Source: Botrytis cinerea B05.10
Lineage: Eukaryota > Ascomycota > Leotiomycetes > Helotiales > Sclerotiniaceae
Reading direction: 5' to 3'
Assembly (NCBI RefSeq): GCF_000143535.2
Contig: NC_037316.1
Coordinates: 2,294,001-2,358,000 of the forward strand
Length of the DNA: 64,000 nucleotides
The translations under genes were made by a program, and so were the position numbers. This document shows, piece after piece, positions 25,638-35,635 of the stretch (positions within the stretch are counted from its first letter, which is position 1; each line of letters starts with the position of its first letter). The notes under the pieces are model-generated. The model made no database searches. It saw nothing but the letters and a program-made list of their open reading frames with translations, and was not told where the DNA came from.

Positions 25638-26662
25638 TTGCTAGGCGAACATTCTTGTATTGTGTTGTCTGTGTATCAAGAGAGTACAGGAGTAATGGAC
25701 ATATAAAATATGGAATGGTAGCAAGGAGTTTGGGATTGATCGGTCGGCTGGATGGATGGCTGACTGAATTACTTTACATATAAATACTTTTTTTCTCTTC
25801 AATATTTTCGGTCTATTTGTGTGTTTGTGTTTGTGTGTTGGTCTTTGAAGATTTACTACTTACTTGTGTGTTTTTATATATACAATATATCTTGTAGGCG
25901 GGTTAGAGGTTCCGAGTTTTTCTTTTTCTTTTTCTCTTTCTTTCTTTGTTGCTGTGCTTTTGAAAGGAAGGAAGGAGGATAGATATTCGTGGGGAGTTTT
26001 TATTAAAGATGATGGATGGGTGGATGGATTAGTTATTTTGTAATTGTCTTTTTTTCTTCATTTTCACTTTTTTTATGTTGTTATTGTTGTTGATATTGAT
26101 GTTAATTTTGAAGTTGATATTGAAGTTTGAAGTTTGAAGGTTTGGAGTTTGAAGATTTGGAGAGGGAGAGGGAGAGGGAGAGGGAGAGGGAGAAAGGGTA
26201 GAGAGAAAGGGAGAGGGAGGGGTAGAGAGAAAGGGTAGAGAGTGTGTGGGATGGGATGAGATGAGATGGGATGGAAGTTGAGATTTGGGGAGTGGAGGGT
26301 AAGGAGGGAGTGAATAAGGAGGGAGTAGGGGGTAAGGGGTAAGGGGTTGGTGAGGATTTGGGAGATTGAAGATGGAGAGAGATTGAAGATTGAAGATTGA
26401 AGATGAGAGGAAATATTTGTGTATATGTGTATATATATATAATATAACTAGATAAAAGTAATATATTCCATAATAGGATAGGGTGTACAAATTGACGTTT
26501 AGGATTCTTGATCATCTCCATCTATTTATTTATTTATTCATTCATCTACTCATATATCCACCTATTTATTTACATACCCCTTTCCTCCTCCCCCCCATCC
26601 ACCATCAAACATCTGCTCCAACCTCCACTCGCTCTCCTCTCCCCTCTCAACTCTCAAAAAAT
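25638..26662. other. convergent intergenic region with purine-rich repeats
   Basis: Lies between the 3' ends of the MOSC gene and the thioesterase gene. The apparent frames on both strands are simple-sequence translations. It carries a GGGAGA repeat (separate entry) and several GGAT/GTTT-rich runs. No gene was seen. Confidence 0.6.
26155..26235 (+). repeat. (GGGAGA)n purine repeat
   Basis: About eighty bases, nearly all purine on the plus strand: perfect GGGAGA units (26160-26190), then diverged GAAAGG/GGTAGAGA units. On the minus strand it reads as a Ser/Pro/Leu-rich artefact. Confidence 0.85.
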
Positions 26663-28526
26663 CTACAATTTCGACTCTTTCCCCTCCCTTCCCTTCTCCT
26701 TCGAACCGGGTAATTCCACGCCCACAATGTTCACCTTGCTGTGTTCGCAAATTGCGAGGACTTCGCCGGTTCTGCGTTTCATGGTTGCTGGGGAGGGGGT
26801 GTGAGTGTTAGTTTTGGTGTTTGAAAGGGGGATTGGGAAGTGGATAGGGGGGAATGGCCTTGAAGTATTTTTGAGATGATTGGCGGAGGGAAGTGTATTG
26901 AGGAAACGAGGGAATGAATGGAGGATGATGTGATGTGACGTGATGTGATGTGATGGTAGAGATAGAGAGGATAAATCGAGAAGTAGAAAGACAAAGCAAG
27001 AAATAGAGTGAGAAATGGAAATGCACCACCGCATCATCCCATCTCCAATTTCCTTCCCTCCACCCCCCCCCCCAAATAAACGAAAGCAGAATGAAGAAGA
27101 TGAAGATGGAGAAAAAAACACTAACCTCTCAAAACCACATTTCTCTTCCCCAACCCCCCCACAACTTCACACTCAACCAAAACATCATTCTTCCCCTCTT
27201 CTCCTTCAGATTCCTCATGAATAGTAATTCCTTTCAAATACGTACACCCGAGTCCTCTACTGACTCCACCACCGCCCCATTTCTGAGCACTGTATCGACC
27301 CATCAGAGCTACGGATGTGCAGGCATCGAAGACGGTTGCGATGCAGCCGCCGTGGACGGTGGAGTTTGCGTTGCTGGGAGTGGGTTAGTGGGGTGTTGAA
27401 GGGGGGGGACATGAAGCTGTCAATGAAAGGGATAGGATAATAGGGAAAAAAGAAAGTCCCAATCAGAGCCTTTTAAGTTCGTAATAAGATATCACAAGAA
27501 GCAAAATAAACTCAGAGAAAGCGAAGTGGGAGGAAAGAAAAAAAGATGCCAGAAAGTAACCACACCCAAGAAATGGGTTCCCTTTAAAGCAAAAGAAAAA
27601 CTAACCAATGATGCACAGTCGGTTTAAAGATAAACGTCGTCACATTCTCCTTATGATGTTCCGGATCTGTAGAAAGCGAAAGAGAAGGTAGGAGATCGTG
27701 ACCCCATCCCTAGAAAAAGGAGATTTGTTAGTTATAACTAGATTTTTTTTTTTTGGATTCGAGGTGTTAATGTTGATGTTGATGTGAATGAGAGAGATGA
27801 AGATAAAATGAAATGAACCGAGCTAAATTGGACTAAACTTCTAGCTTGGAAATTGAAGAGTTTGATTAAGGGGTTGAGATCAGAAGATTAAGAGATTAGG
27901 ATGTAATTATTAGATTTGGAATTCTGGAAGAATGAGGGAGTGAAGAATTGGAAAGAGATGAAAGGGAATGGATGAGAGTAGGTATCGCGGTGAGGGGCAT
28001 AGAGGTGAAGAGACGGGGAGACGGGGAGAAGAAAGGGAAGAGTGTGTGCAGCGAACTCGCAACTCGCAACTCGCAGATCGCAGAGACCAAATACGAAATC
28101 GGAATCTCAATCTCAATCCTCCTCTTCCTCTCTCTCTCCCTAGAAGCAACCAAGCAACTAAACCAAGCAAGCATTCCAACCAAAACCAACTCCAACTTCA
28201 ACTCCAAGACCCAAGAAATCAAGAAGAAGAAAAAGACACATCCTTCTCCTCTCCTCTCCTCTCATCTCCTCTCATCTCTTCCTCCCCATTCTCCCTCCAA
28301 TCTCATCTTTCTCTCCTTCTCCTCCCCTCCCCTCCCCTCTCCCCTCTCCCCCCAAAATCCCCAATCAACCAAATCAAAACCCAAAACCCAACCCCCCCCC
28401 AAAAAAAGATCAACCCACAATATACCCCTCCTTACTACCCTTCCAGCCCTTCATCAAAAACCCCAATCGTTTCAATCCCACATCATTCTTCGCGTCGAAT
28501 GTCCCTTGCGATTCTGCTGGCGCCAT
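26663..28526 (-). CDS. hot-dog fold thioesterase (ACOT13/PaaI-like)
   Basis: Probable acyl-CoA thioesterase. Three exons are well supported: 27606-27709 (starts GWGHDLLPSLSL), 27126-27373 and 26663-26787. Hallmarks of the 4HBT hot-dog family are STVHGGCIATVFDACTS (exon 3, with the catalytic-loop HGG and the helix Asp), the central strand GLGCTYLKGI, and RRTGEVLAICEHSKVNI near the end, matching the 'yCeHhKvn' ending of fungal homologues. The first exon is uncertain. The best candidate is 28419-28526 (ATG, opening MAPAESQGTF), which splices in frame with a GTGGGT donor to give 194 aa, the normal family length. This needs a 709-bp intron, long for this genome and containing a polypyrimidine tract. 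An unseen small exon instead is possible. Confidence 0.7.
28230..28405 (+). repeat. polypyrimidine tract (CTCTC/CCTCC) in putative intron
   Basis: From 28240 to about 28350 the plus strand is almost only C and T (TCTCC, TCATCTCC, CCCCTCC units), followed by a C-rich and A-rich stretch. On the minus strand, the sense strand of the thioesterase gene, it is a polypurine run. It could form triplex DNA. Confidence 0.75.
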
Positions 28527-29459
28527 ATCTCCGCTCCGCTCCTCTCTATTTCTCTCCGGAAAGATAAAGATAAACAATACAAGAATCTTCTAAATCCAAA
28601 TCCAAATCCAAATCCAATCTCTCAGATGGGAAATTCAAAAGGTTGTACTGTATTGTATTGTATTGTATTGTATTCGAGTATCGATGTAAGCAAGTATCTC
28701 TCAAATCCCAAATCCCAAACATCAGGGGTCCATCCATCCAATTTCATTGAACCTCGGCACACATGCACACGGAAAAACAAACATTAGAATCCGAGTCCGG
28801 GGTTTAGTGCCCGTTGGGTGGATGCTGATGCTCTATATATAGGATTGAGATTGGATTGAGATTGGATTGGATTGGATAGGAGAACATGATTCATATATAA
28901 ATAATTCGAGATTTAATATTTGTATCTGTACGAGTATGTGTGAAAGCAATCTTAAAAAGGTCGAGGGTCTTTAGCTTTCTGATTGTGTCAGATCCTAAGA
29001 CTTGAAAGACATCTTACCTATCTATATCATCTATCTACATAGCTTGATGTGAAAGATATACAATTCATAGCAAAGACAAACATCGTCATATCACGTAGAA
29101 CAGCACTGAAAATCATCTCAAGTGGAAGTGCAAGTGAAAGTAACAGTTTCAATTCCATCGACTCAAATTATTTCAGAGCGATCTAACCCCTTCCAAAATG
29201 TAGCAAGTCTTTTTTTCTCTCACGCTTGTCTAAGATACATAATCTGAACCATTTATCGTCTTGCTCAGTTTAATAAAAACTAACCCATCCCACCATCCTT
29301 TCCTTGACTTTAATATTAAAATCACCATGTTGACCAGTATTACCAACGCCCCAGTCTAAAACGACTCACTAACCCACGCTTGTAAAAACAAAGATGCAAT
29401 TTTTAATTCTTGCCATTCAATTGAAGGCAATCTAATCATCCACTCATTAATGAAAATGC
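28527..29459. other. intergenic region between thioesterase and OLE1
   Basis: Contains two short repeats: (AAATCC)n at 28591-28617 and (GTATT)n at 28646-28674. The right part (29.1-29.46 kb) should be the OLE1 3' UTR, since that gene runs leftward. No further gene was recognised. Confidence 0.5.
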
Positions 29460-30919
29460 TTATGCAGCATCTGCTGATGGAACAGGTTCCGCAATGCGGG
29501 TTACCTGGCTACCAGCTCGGATGATCTTTTGACCAGCTGTATCACTGACAAAAGAAATATCCTTGTTCTCACGTTGAGCACGCTTCCAGATCTCAACTTC
29601 GCATCCACCGCGTAGGACACCTACACGCATAGTTGAAAGAAGATTGTGGGCAGCGTTGGAATGATTGTAGACACCACCATTGAAAATAGCAGTTGCGTCT
29701 TTGCCAATACCGGATGTGATAAGAGCCTTTCCACCTGGATGTTCCTTTACGAAATCGGTGACATCGTGAATAACACCAGCGACAGCAACAAGAGCACGTC
29801 CATTCTTGGCTTCGGTTTGATAAGTGTCCCAGTCGATGATTGGTAATTGTTCAAGAGGAATACCCCAGTCAAGAGTTTGTCTCTTTTGGTCGAGTTTCTT
29901 TTGGAGTTGTTGAAGACGGCCCTTCTCGATTTCGTTGGACTTGAATTGCTTAAGATCGTAGGCGAGACCGAGTTGCTTCCACATCCAGATGGACCATTTG
30001 GTTGGGTCATATTGATGCCATTCGATAGCATTACGGTAATCGGAGGGGAATTCGTGATGGAAGTTGTGGTAACCTTCTCCGAGAGTAACGAGAGCAGTGA
30101 TGACGTGATCACGAGGAGAGTTGCGGTCATCGAAAGGTTGGTCACCAAGCCAATGAGCCAAAGAGTTGACACAGAAAGTAGCTTGTTGAACGAAGAAAAT
30201 TCTGAGGATACCAGCATAGATGAAACCACCAAACCAATCACCCCAACCGAGACCAGTGACGAGACATGGGAAGACCATACCCATGAAGATGACGGTCTTG
30301 ATGTAGTTGCGATGTTGCCAAACGACAACTGGGTCATCGTTCAAATCGGAGATATCGGTACGTCCAATACGCTTTGGGTTTTGCTTCATGATCATCCATC
30401 CGAAGTGGGAGTATAGGAGACCTTTTCGTACGGAGTATGGGTCTTTGTCGGTATCGGTATATCTGTGATGAGCTCTGTGATCTCTTGACCACCATCTGAT
30501 GGAACCTTCGACGGCTCCACCTCCAACGGCTGCGAGGAAAATCTTTAATGGGAGGGTGGCAGAGTATGAGGAATGTGCCCAAAGTCTGTGGTAACCTGAA
30601 GAAATGTGTTAGGTGTAATTCATGACGGAAAAAGTATCGATTGAAACCTACCAGCTGTAATACCCAAACCGGTCATAAAGTAGTAAAGGACGGCCCAGAC
30701 AGCAGTCTTCCACTGCAGAGGAGTCCAGTATGCCATGATGAGACCATAGATAGGCACTCCCACAATGAGAGTGACGTTAAGCCAGTTAACGTGTTTGTAC
30801 CAATTTGCCTTGGTAATGGGCTCCTCGGTGATGTGAGGCTTCTTTGGGTCGTACTTCTTGTTGCGATTAGGCTCAGAAGTCTTCGCCATGCTCGAAGGTG
30901 GTGACACGTTCGAAGCCAT
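29460..30919 (-). CDS. OLE1: acyl-CoA delta-9 desaturase with C-terminal cytochrome b5 domain
   Basis: Endoplasmic-reticulum stearoyl/palmitoyl-CoA desaturase, which introduces the first double bond into saturated acyl-CoA. Exons 30652-30919 and 29460-30595 (intron 56 bp) give 467 aa. The three di-iron histidine boxes are present: HRLWAH just after the intron, HRAHHRYTD, and [11 protein letters not shown]. Hydrophobic segments lie at [19 protein letters not shown] and in the region between boxes 2 and 3 ([20 protein letters not shown]). The C-terminal part (about 29500-29850) is a cytochrome b5 domain with the haem-ligand motif [10 protein letters not shown] and a second His in VYNHSNAA. The ATG at 30919 follows an A-rich context; the frame stays open upstream without another ATG. 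Complete, with no missing key residue. Confidence 0.96.
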
Positions 30920-33678
30920 TTTGAAAGAAAGTTGATGATGTGGGGGGAAGAGAGCGTGAGGGAAGGAGGAAGCAAAAGTATTTATGGAGGAGTGGTTGCA
31001 CTTATAAGTAGATTTGATGGTGTTTGGAAATGGACTAAATTGTGCTTTCCGAACCAGGATCTGTAGGGATGGAGAATTGAATGGGTCAAGACGTTCAAGG
31101 GACTGGATGAATCGGTAACTCGGTTGGGTGATCAAACGTAAGGAAGGCAAGGTAAAAAGTCAGGTAAAAATGGAGCCTTTTTTTATGGCGGATTTTTATT
31201 TTTTTTGATGGGAAACCCTAGAGAAGGCTAGTAAATCAAGCGTGGAGCTATATTCTGGATTGATCTTTTCATTATTATTGTTATTATTGTTATTATTATT
31301 AATAAGCTGTAAATCTGGAAATTCGCCACTGGGTCTTGCTTCCCCTTCCCCTTGCCCATCAAGCATCGACGTCCGCATGGTGGATCTCTAATCAGAATTC
31401 CAAGACAGTGCGACAGCGTAGGGAATTAGCTGTATTTTGGGACGGAATTCCCTAGCATGTTCTGATTTGGCGTACCGTCACAACGAGGGAAACGGAGGGT
31501 TGGAGATACTTCCTCTTTCTCTCTTCTCTCCTCGGCGCTTTCCTCCTTGGAATTCATCATTTCTGTCTGATTTCACATGTGGCCGTCCATCGCAGACAGG
31601 CTGGCAGGCTGTGAGTGAGTGATATCCCCCAATCCTCAACGTCCCAACAGATTTCAGAATGGGGCTGATTCATTGGCTCGTTAAGCGAGCTGAGATACAT
31701 TCGCAGGAATCTCCTAGTGACTTCTGTCGTCCATTCCAACAACATCCATTGCTCATCGGACAAAGCAGGAAGTTATTGCCTAGATGGTTTGGCCAGAAAA
31801 GATCGTGTGCATAATACCGGTTTTTGATCTCGAACACGACGAACTTTATCCAGGTTATGTTATCCGGTTACAGCTTTTGTCATTGGGAAATTCCAAGATG
31901 TCTCAACCGCGCAATCAATCAGCCAGTCAGTCCGTCCGTCCGTCCGTCAGTCAATATCAATATCAGTATCAATATCAATATCTATGTAATTCCACGCAAC
32001 TAGCCAAACTTATTAAGATTGAGTCGAGGGTCTGGTTAAAAGTACAATGTGCAAGCCCAGCACACGCACACGCACACGCACATCCACACGCCCAAACACC
32101 CGTACGCAAGCCACATTTGAGACCTTCTTTTGGACCCTTACTCTTTAAATAACTCTGGGATGCCACTAATTAATCCCTTCACAACCTAACATCTCACAGC
32201 CTTAGACATGTTGGACTCGGACCTGCATTATCGTTACATACCTAGGGAGGTAAACATACCATACGCGGATTGCCTCTGGGAGCTGGAGATAACATCTTCC
32301 ATCCTTCCATCCTTCTAAATTCGTAATTCGTAATTCGTAATTCGTAATTCGTAATTCGTAATTCGTAATTCGTAATTCCTAGTTTTATTCTTAATTGGGA
32401 TCTCTGCCGATTGATAGTTGGACCACCCCGTTCCCGTTCGATTTCGTGTAGACAGCTTTCTTGCTCCATTCCAGTCAGTCTCTTCATCGCCAATTAAGAA
32501 CAACTTTGCTTAAATCACCATGTTCCATTGGTCGGAATTCGGAAATTCAAATCTTCTTCTGCGCCAATTAAAATCAAAGAATTGAAGATTGACCTGACAC
32601 TTCACTCCCGATTCCCCAACATGGAACAACCCCCAGACCACATCCGGTTTTCACCCTTTCCCTAGTGGTGGACCATACAACAAATCACTTTTTTGTTGAG
32701 GAGCGGGCGGAACAGGATCAAACTACCACCGATAAGATTGTCGAGGAAAAAATGTACGAATTCTGCGTTTCTCCACAAATTTCATGCATCAGAATAATCC
32801 ATGCAGCCACCCACCCACCTCCACATTCATATCCATTACCGAGGCTGGGAACCTCGTGAGTTTTTGCCACCGACGCGGTTGTTGGTTGGTCCGTCGAGTC
32901 CATCTATCCCTTCTTTGAGTAACGGTTGGTTGGTCAATGGCGTGTTCATGGGATTTATGGATATCCTGTCTCAGTCCGGCACCACAGTGGACACATGATT
33001 AACCCACTTTGAATGGCGTGTTTGATAAGATCGTAAGGATCAATGAGGGCAAATACTTTGTTGGGCATCGAGTATGCGAACACGAGAGGCGGAGAGGCGG
33101 GGTCTTAATTCAATGCAGTGTAGTGCTGTGCAGATGATAAAGACTTTTGGAATGGTGTCTGAAAATCTCACGACAGCATGTTTGATTTCGAATGAAATTC
33201 TGCAACGTTCTTTGATTACAGGAAAGCTGGATGGCTGGCTAGTTGCCAGCGATCTGGAAATGTATTGTTCTCTTTCAAGCGTAGCAGATACTTCGCCTCA
33301 TCATTAAACTTCAAGTAAAGTCATAGTGGTCAAGATTGTATAAGTTCGATCCTCAACGAGATCTTTAAGTCAGTCAGTCATATGAATGACCCCAATAAAG
33401 TGATTCGATCATTCCATTTGCATTTTATACCACACGAAGGCAAGTAAGTATCTTTCAATTTCAATTTACATCTACATTTTAGATCGCCACATTGCTCTCG
33501 AAAGATTGTCCGGGTTTCAAACCCCCTCAGATATACACTTGATGTCTCCCCTTTCCCCGTCCCCCGAGCGAAAACCCTCATAAGCTGGCAAGGCGACCCA
33601 AGTTTTATGAACATAAAACGACATTCAATGGACTCTTTACTAGAATTCTATGGAAGGATTCAAACCCCGTTCTCACGG
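30920..33678. other. intergenic region upstream of OLE1
   Basis: Holds the OLE1 promoter and leader (30.92-31.2 kb) and then 2.5 kb without a recognisable gene. Simple repeats: TTATTATTG units at 31267-31302, CAATAT-type units at about 31950-31985, CACACG units at about 32058-32090, and the TAATTCG heptamer array at 32320-32378 (separate entry). Short open frames here have no recognisable similarity. Confidence 0.5.
32320..32378 (+). repeat. (AATTCGT)n heptamer tandem array
   Basis: About eight near-perfect head-to-tail copies of a 7-bp unit. Each unit contains most of an EcoRI-like AATTC core. No coding context. Confidence 0.9.
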
Positions 33679-33795
33679 AACTCTATACAGTAGTCTGCCA
33701 CCACGGCAGTGGCCCCCGGAGGGTCAGCGAAGCGTCGTTTGTCATGGGGGCAAGCCCCCAAACCCCCATAGCTCGCTACGCTCGAATATAGAGTT
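33679..33795. mobile_element. 117-bp GC-rich element with 9-bp terminal inverted repeats
   Basis: Perfect inverted repeats AACTCTATA (33679-33687) and its complement TATAGAGTT (33787-33795) bracket a strikingly GC-rich core in AT-rich surroundings. The core contains hairpins: CCAC-GGCA-GTGG at about 33700, GGGGG-CAAG-CCCCC at about 33746-33760, an outer ATGGGGG/CCCCCAT pair, and partly complementary AGCGAAGCG / CGCTACGCT. It encodes nothing. It resembles a small non-autonomous inverted-repeat element or a mobile GC cluster of the type known from fungal organelle genomes. No target-site duplication was recognised. Confidence 0.5.
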
Positions 33796-33967
33796 GTTGT
33801 TGTTCATGTACAGTTCAACATATCATGTTTGCGTTGATTGTCCAAGATCTGTAGTTTAGATCATGAAAATTTGTGTAAAGTCCAGACGGAATTTATTTGC
33901 TAAAAGTACCTTCTCTGCAAGGTCTTCGAATATATTAGTATCAGTATTAGGTTTCTTAATTACATTC

Positions 33968-34540
33968 TTACATAACCAACAAGCGGTATGAGGAAATCAT
34001 TGATTGTTGAGACAGACAGAAAATGGGAACGGTAAGAGGAGTTACTATTCCCCTTATAATTCCAGCAGTGGCAATCCAGAAACGACTCTTCCCACAACAA
34101 ATGCGGCAAAGCTCGGAGCAGCTCCTCGTAAGACGGAGCCTACTTCTAATAATCAAAAAATATTTGAGGGGATGGTTTTCACGGCCTAGAGGATGCAGTA
34201 TCTTTCCAAGTTATATTTACAATGAGCCACAGATCAACAGGTATGCGTTCCCACACTAGCCGAGTTCTGGGAAAGAACTACATTCCCCTATTATTTCTGG
34301 TACAGCATCTGAATATGTTGGCTCATACATTCAATCTCAGCTGCTGAGAATGAATCGAGAAGTCGAGCGAAACATTAATATTGGAAATGAAGATATACCA
34401 GGGGAGGATATAATGCGGTCTAGGGCTACTAGAAACATAGTTATAGAGACGCAGACCAGCACAGAAAATATTCGATTAAAAGACCTCTCTTGATAGGTTT
34501 CTTTGGGTTGGATCGGGGTGGCATTGTATTCGATTACCAC
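33968..34540 (-). pseudogene. relic of an MFS transporter (drug/metabolite efflux type)
   Basis: Degenerate remains of the first quarter of a 14-TM-type major facilitator. Reading leftward, MFLVALDRIISS (about 34385-34430) matches the first-helix 'LVALDRTIIST' signature. About 90 codons later, LLEVGSVLRGAAPSFAAFVVGR (split here as LLEVGSVLRG and AAPSFAAFVVGR, about 34085-34155) matches the conserved 'EVGSliCGaApns.aFivGR' segment. After a one-base frameshift, ATAGIIRGIVTPLTVPIF (about 34020-34070) continues the family pattern. Stops interrupt the frame, for example in the codons just before LLEVGS. The spacing between motifs is right for the family, but the rest of the protein is missing to the left, where the sequence runs toward the GC-rich element. 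Confidence 0.75.
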
Positions 34541-35635
34541 ATCCTCAGAGCTCTCATTGAGCTGCGTTATACTCCGACTTTCTCATTGTGCAACTTCTCT
34601 GTCAGGAATAGGACCAGAAATTCCCGAATCATGTTATATATGCGCAATGGCCTGCTATGAGTATAACTTGCGATGGATTTAAAGCTAACAAAAGGCAGGG
34701 GGGAGTGGAAGACCCGTAATTGTATAATGAGGGGCGTTTGAGACAGCTCGTGGTTGGTGGAGTCGGGTTGCAGTGCTAAACAAAAGTATAATGGCGATGT
34801 AGATGCTTTGAGTAAGGTAAAGCTAATTTTCCAGGAACGTATGTTCATACTTGAATAAACTTGATGTTCTAGTAAGTATGTGTTGTTTTCTTTCTAATAA
34901 AGATTGAGGTTCGCACGTACTGCATGGAATTCATATAGTACCAATATCGAGTAATAATATCTACATGTCAAGCAATGATCATGACTGTACACTTAGAAGC
35001 ATATCGACTTCTCAGAGTCATTAACTATATCGATTCCTATGGATGAAGCCAATATATAATAACCCAACATGCTATGTGGGTGAAATATGAATCTAGATCG
35101 ATCCCAAACGCCGCGGCGGGGTACCATATTAGAGCGAAGCAAAAAGACCTCCACAGCAGTAATCCAGCAGAGCTTCATTCAACTTCAGAGAAGAGGAGCC
35201 TTGACCTAAGCATGATTGAAAGCGAGATGAGCTTTTCTCATTCTTTGGTGCTACTTCTTTGATATATAATTTAATTTCTAATCTTTTGAGACTTAACCGT
35301 CAGCGAGCATTGTAAATCCCGATTGGTCAAATTGCGCGATGAGTCAGCGGCCATCCTTAACATCCTCATTGTACGTACAATTTAGAGCTTCGACTTCACA
35401 CACCGAATGATATAGATTATAACAACATTCTTTAGGTTGTAAAGTAATCATTCTGCATGCCAAGGAATAGATATGTACACTTATATCATCATCGCCTCCA
35501 TCGTCTAAGGAGGCTCTTTCCTGCTTGACTGCGGCCTATGCTTTATCCATCAATATCGAATTTACAAAATTGAACGTATAATTCTCTCAAAATAGTATCA
35601 TAATTGTGTGATATTACAAGAACTGGCTGAAAGCC
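34541..35635. other. intergenic region upstream of the second Zn2Cys6 gene
   Basis: About 1.1 kb with no recognisable gene. It lies between the transporter relic (minus) and the regulator (plus), so it would once have been a divergent promoter region. Confidence 0.5.

Noticed and set aside
26029..27121. Several Ser/Pro/Leu-rich frames on the minus strand
   Set aside because: Mostly purine-repeat translation. Only the last 125 bp of the thioesterase (26663-26787), supported by family motifs, was kept.
27896..28787. Long plus-strand frames (up to 279 codons) over 27.95-28.79 kb
   Set aside because: Low-complexity pyrimidine translation (Ser/Pro/Leu/Lys/Asn runs) with two overlapping frames open at once and no family similarity.
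29646..30416. Plus-strand frames of up to 189 codons across OLE1
   Set aside because: Antisense shadows of the desaturase exon, without independent similarity.
33345..33362. tRNA B-box-like GTTCGATCC
   Set aside because: No matching acceptor and anticodon stems could be folded around it.
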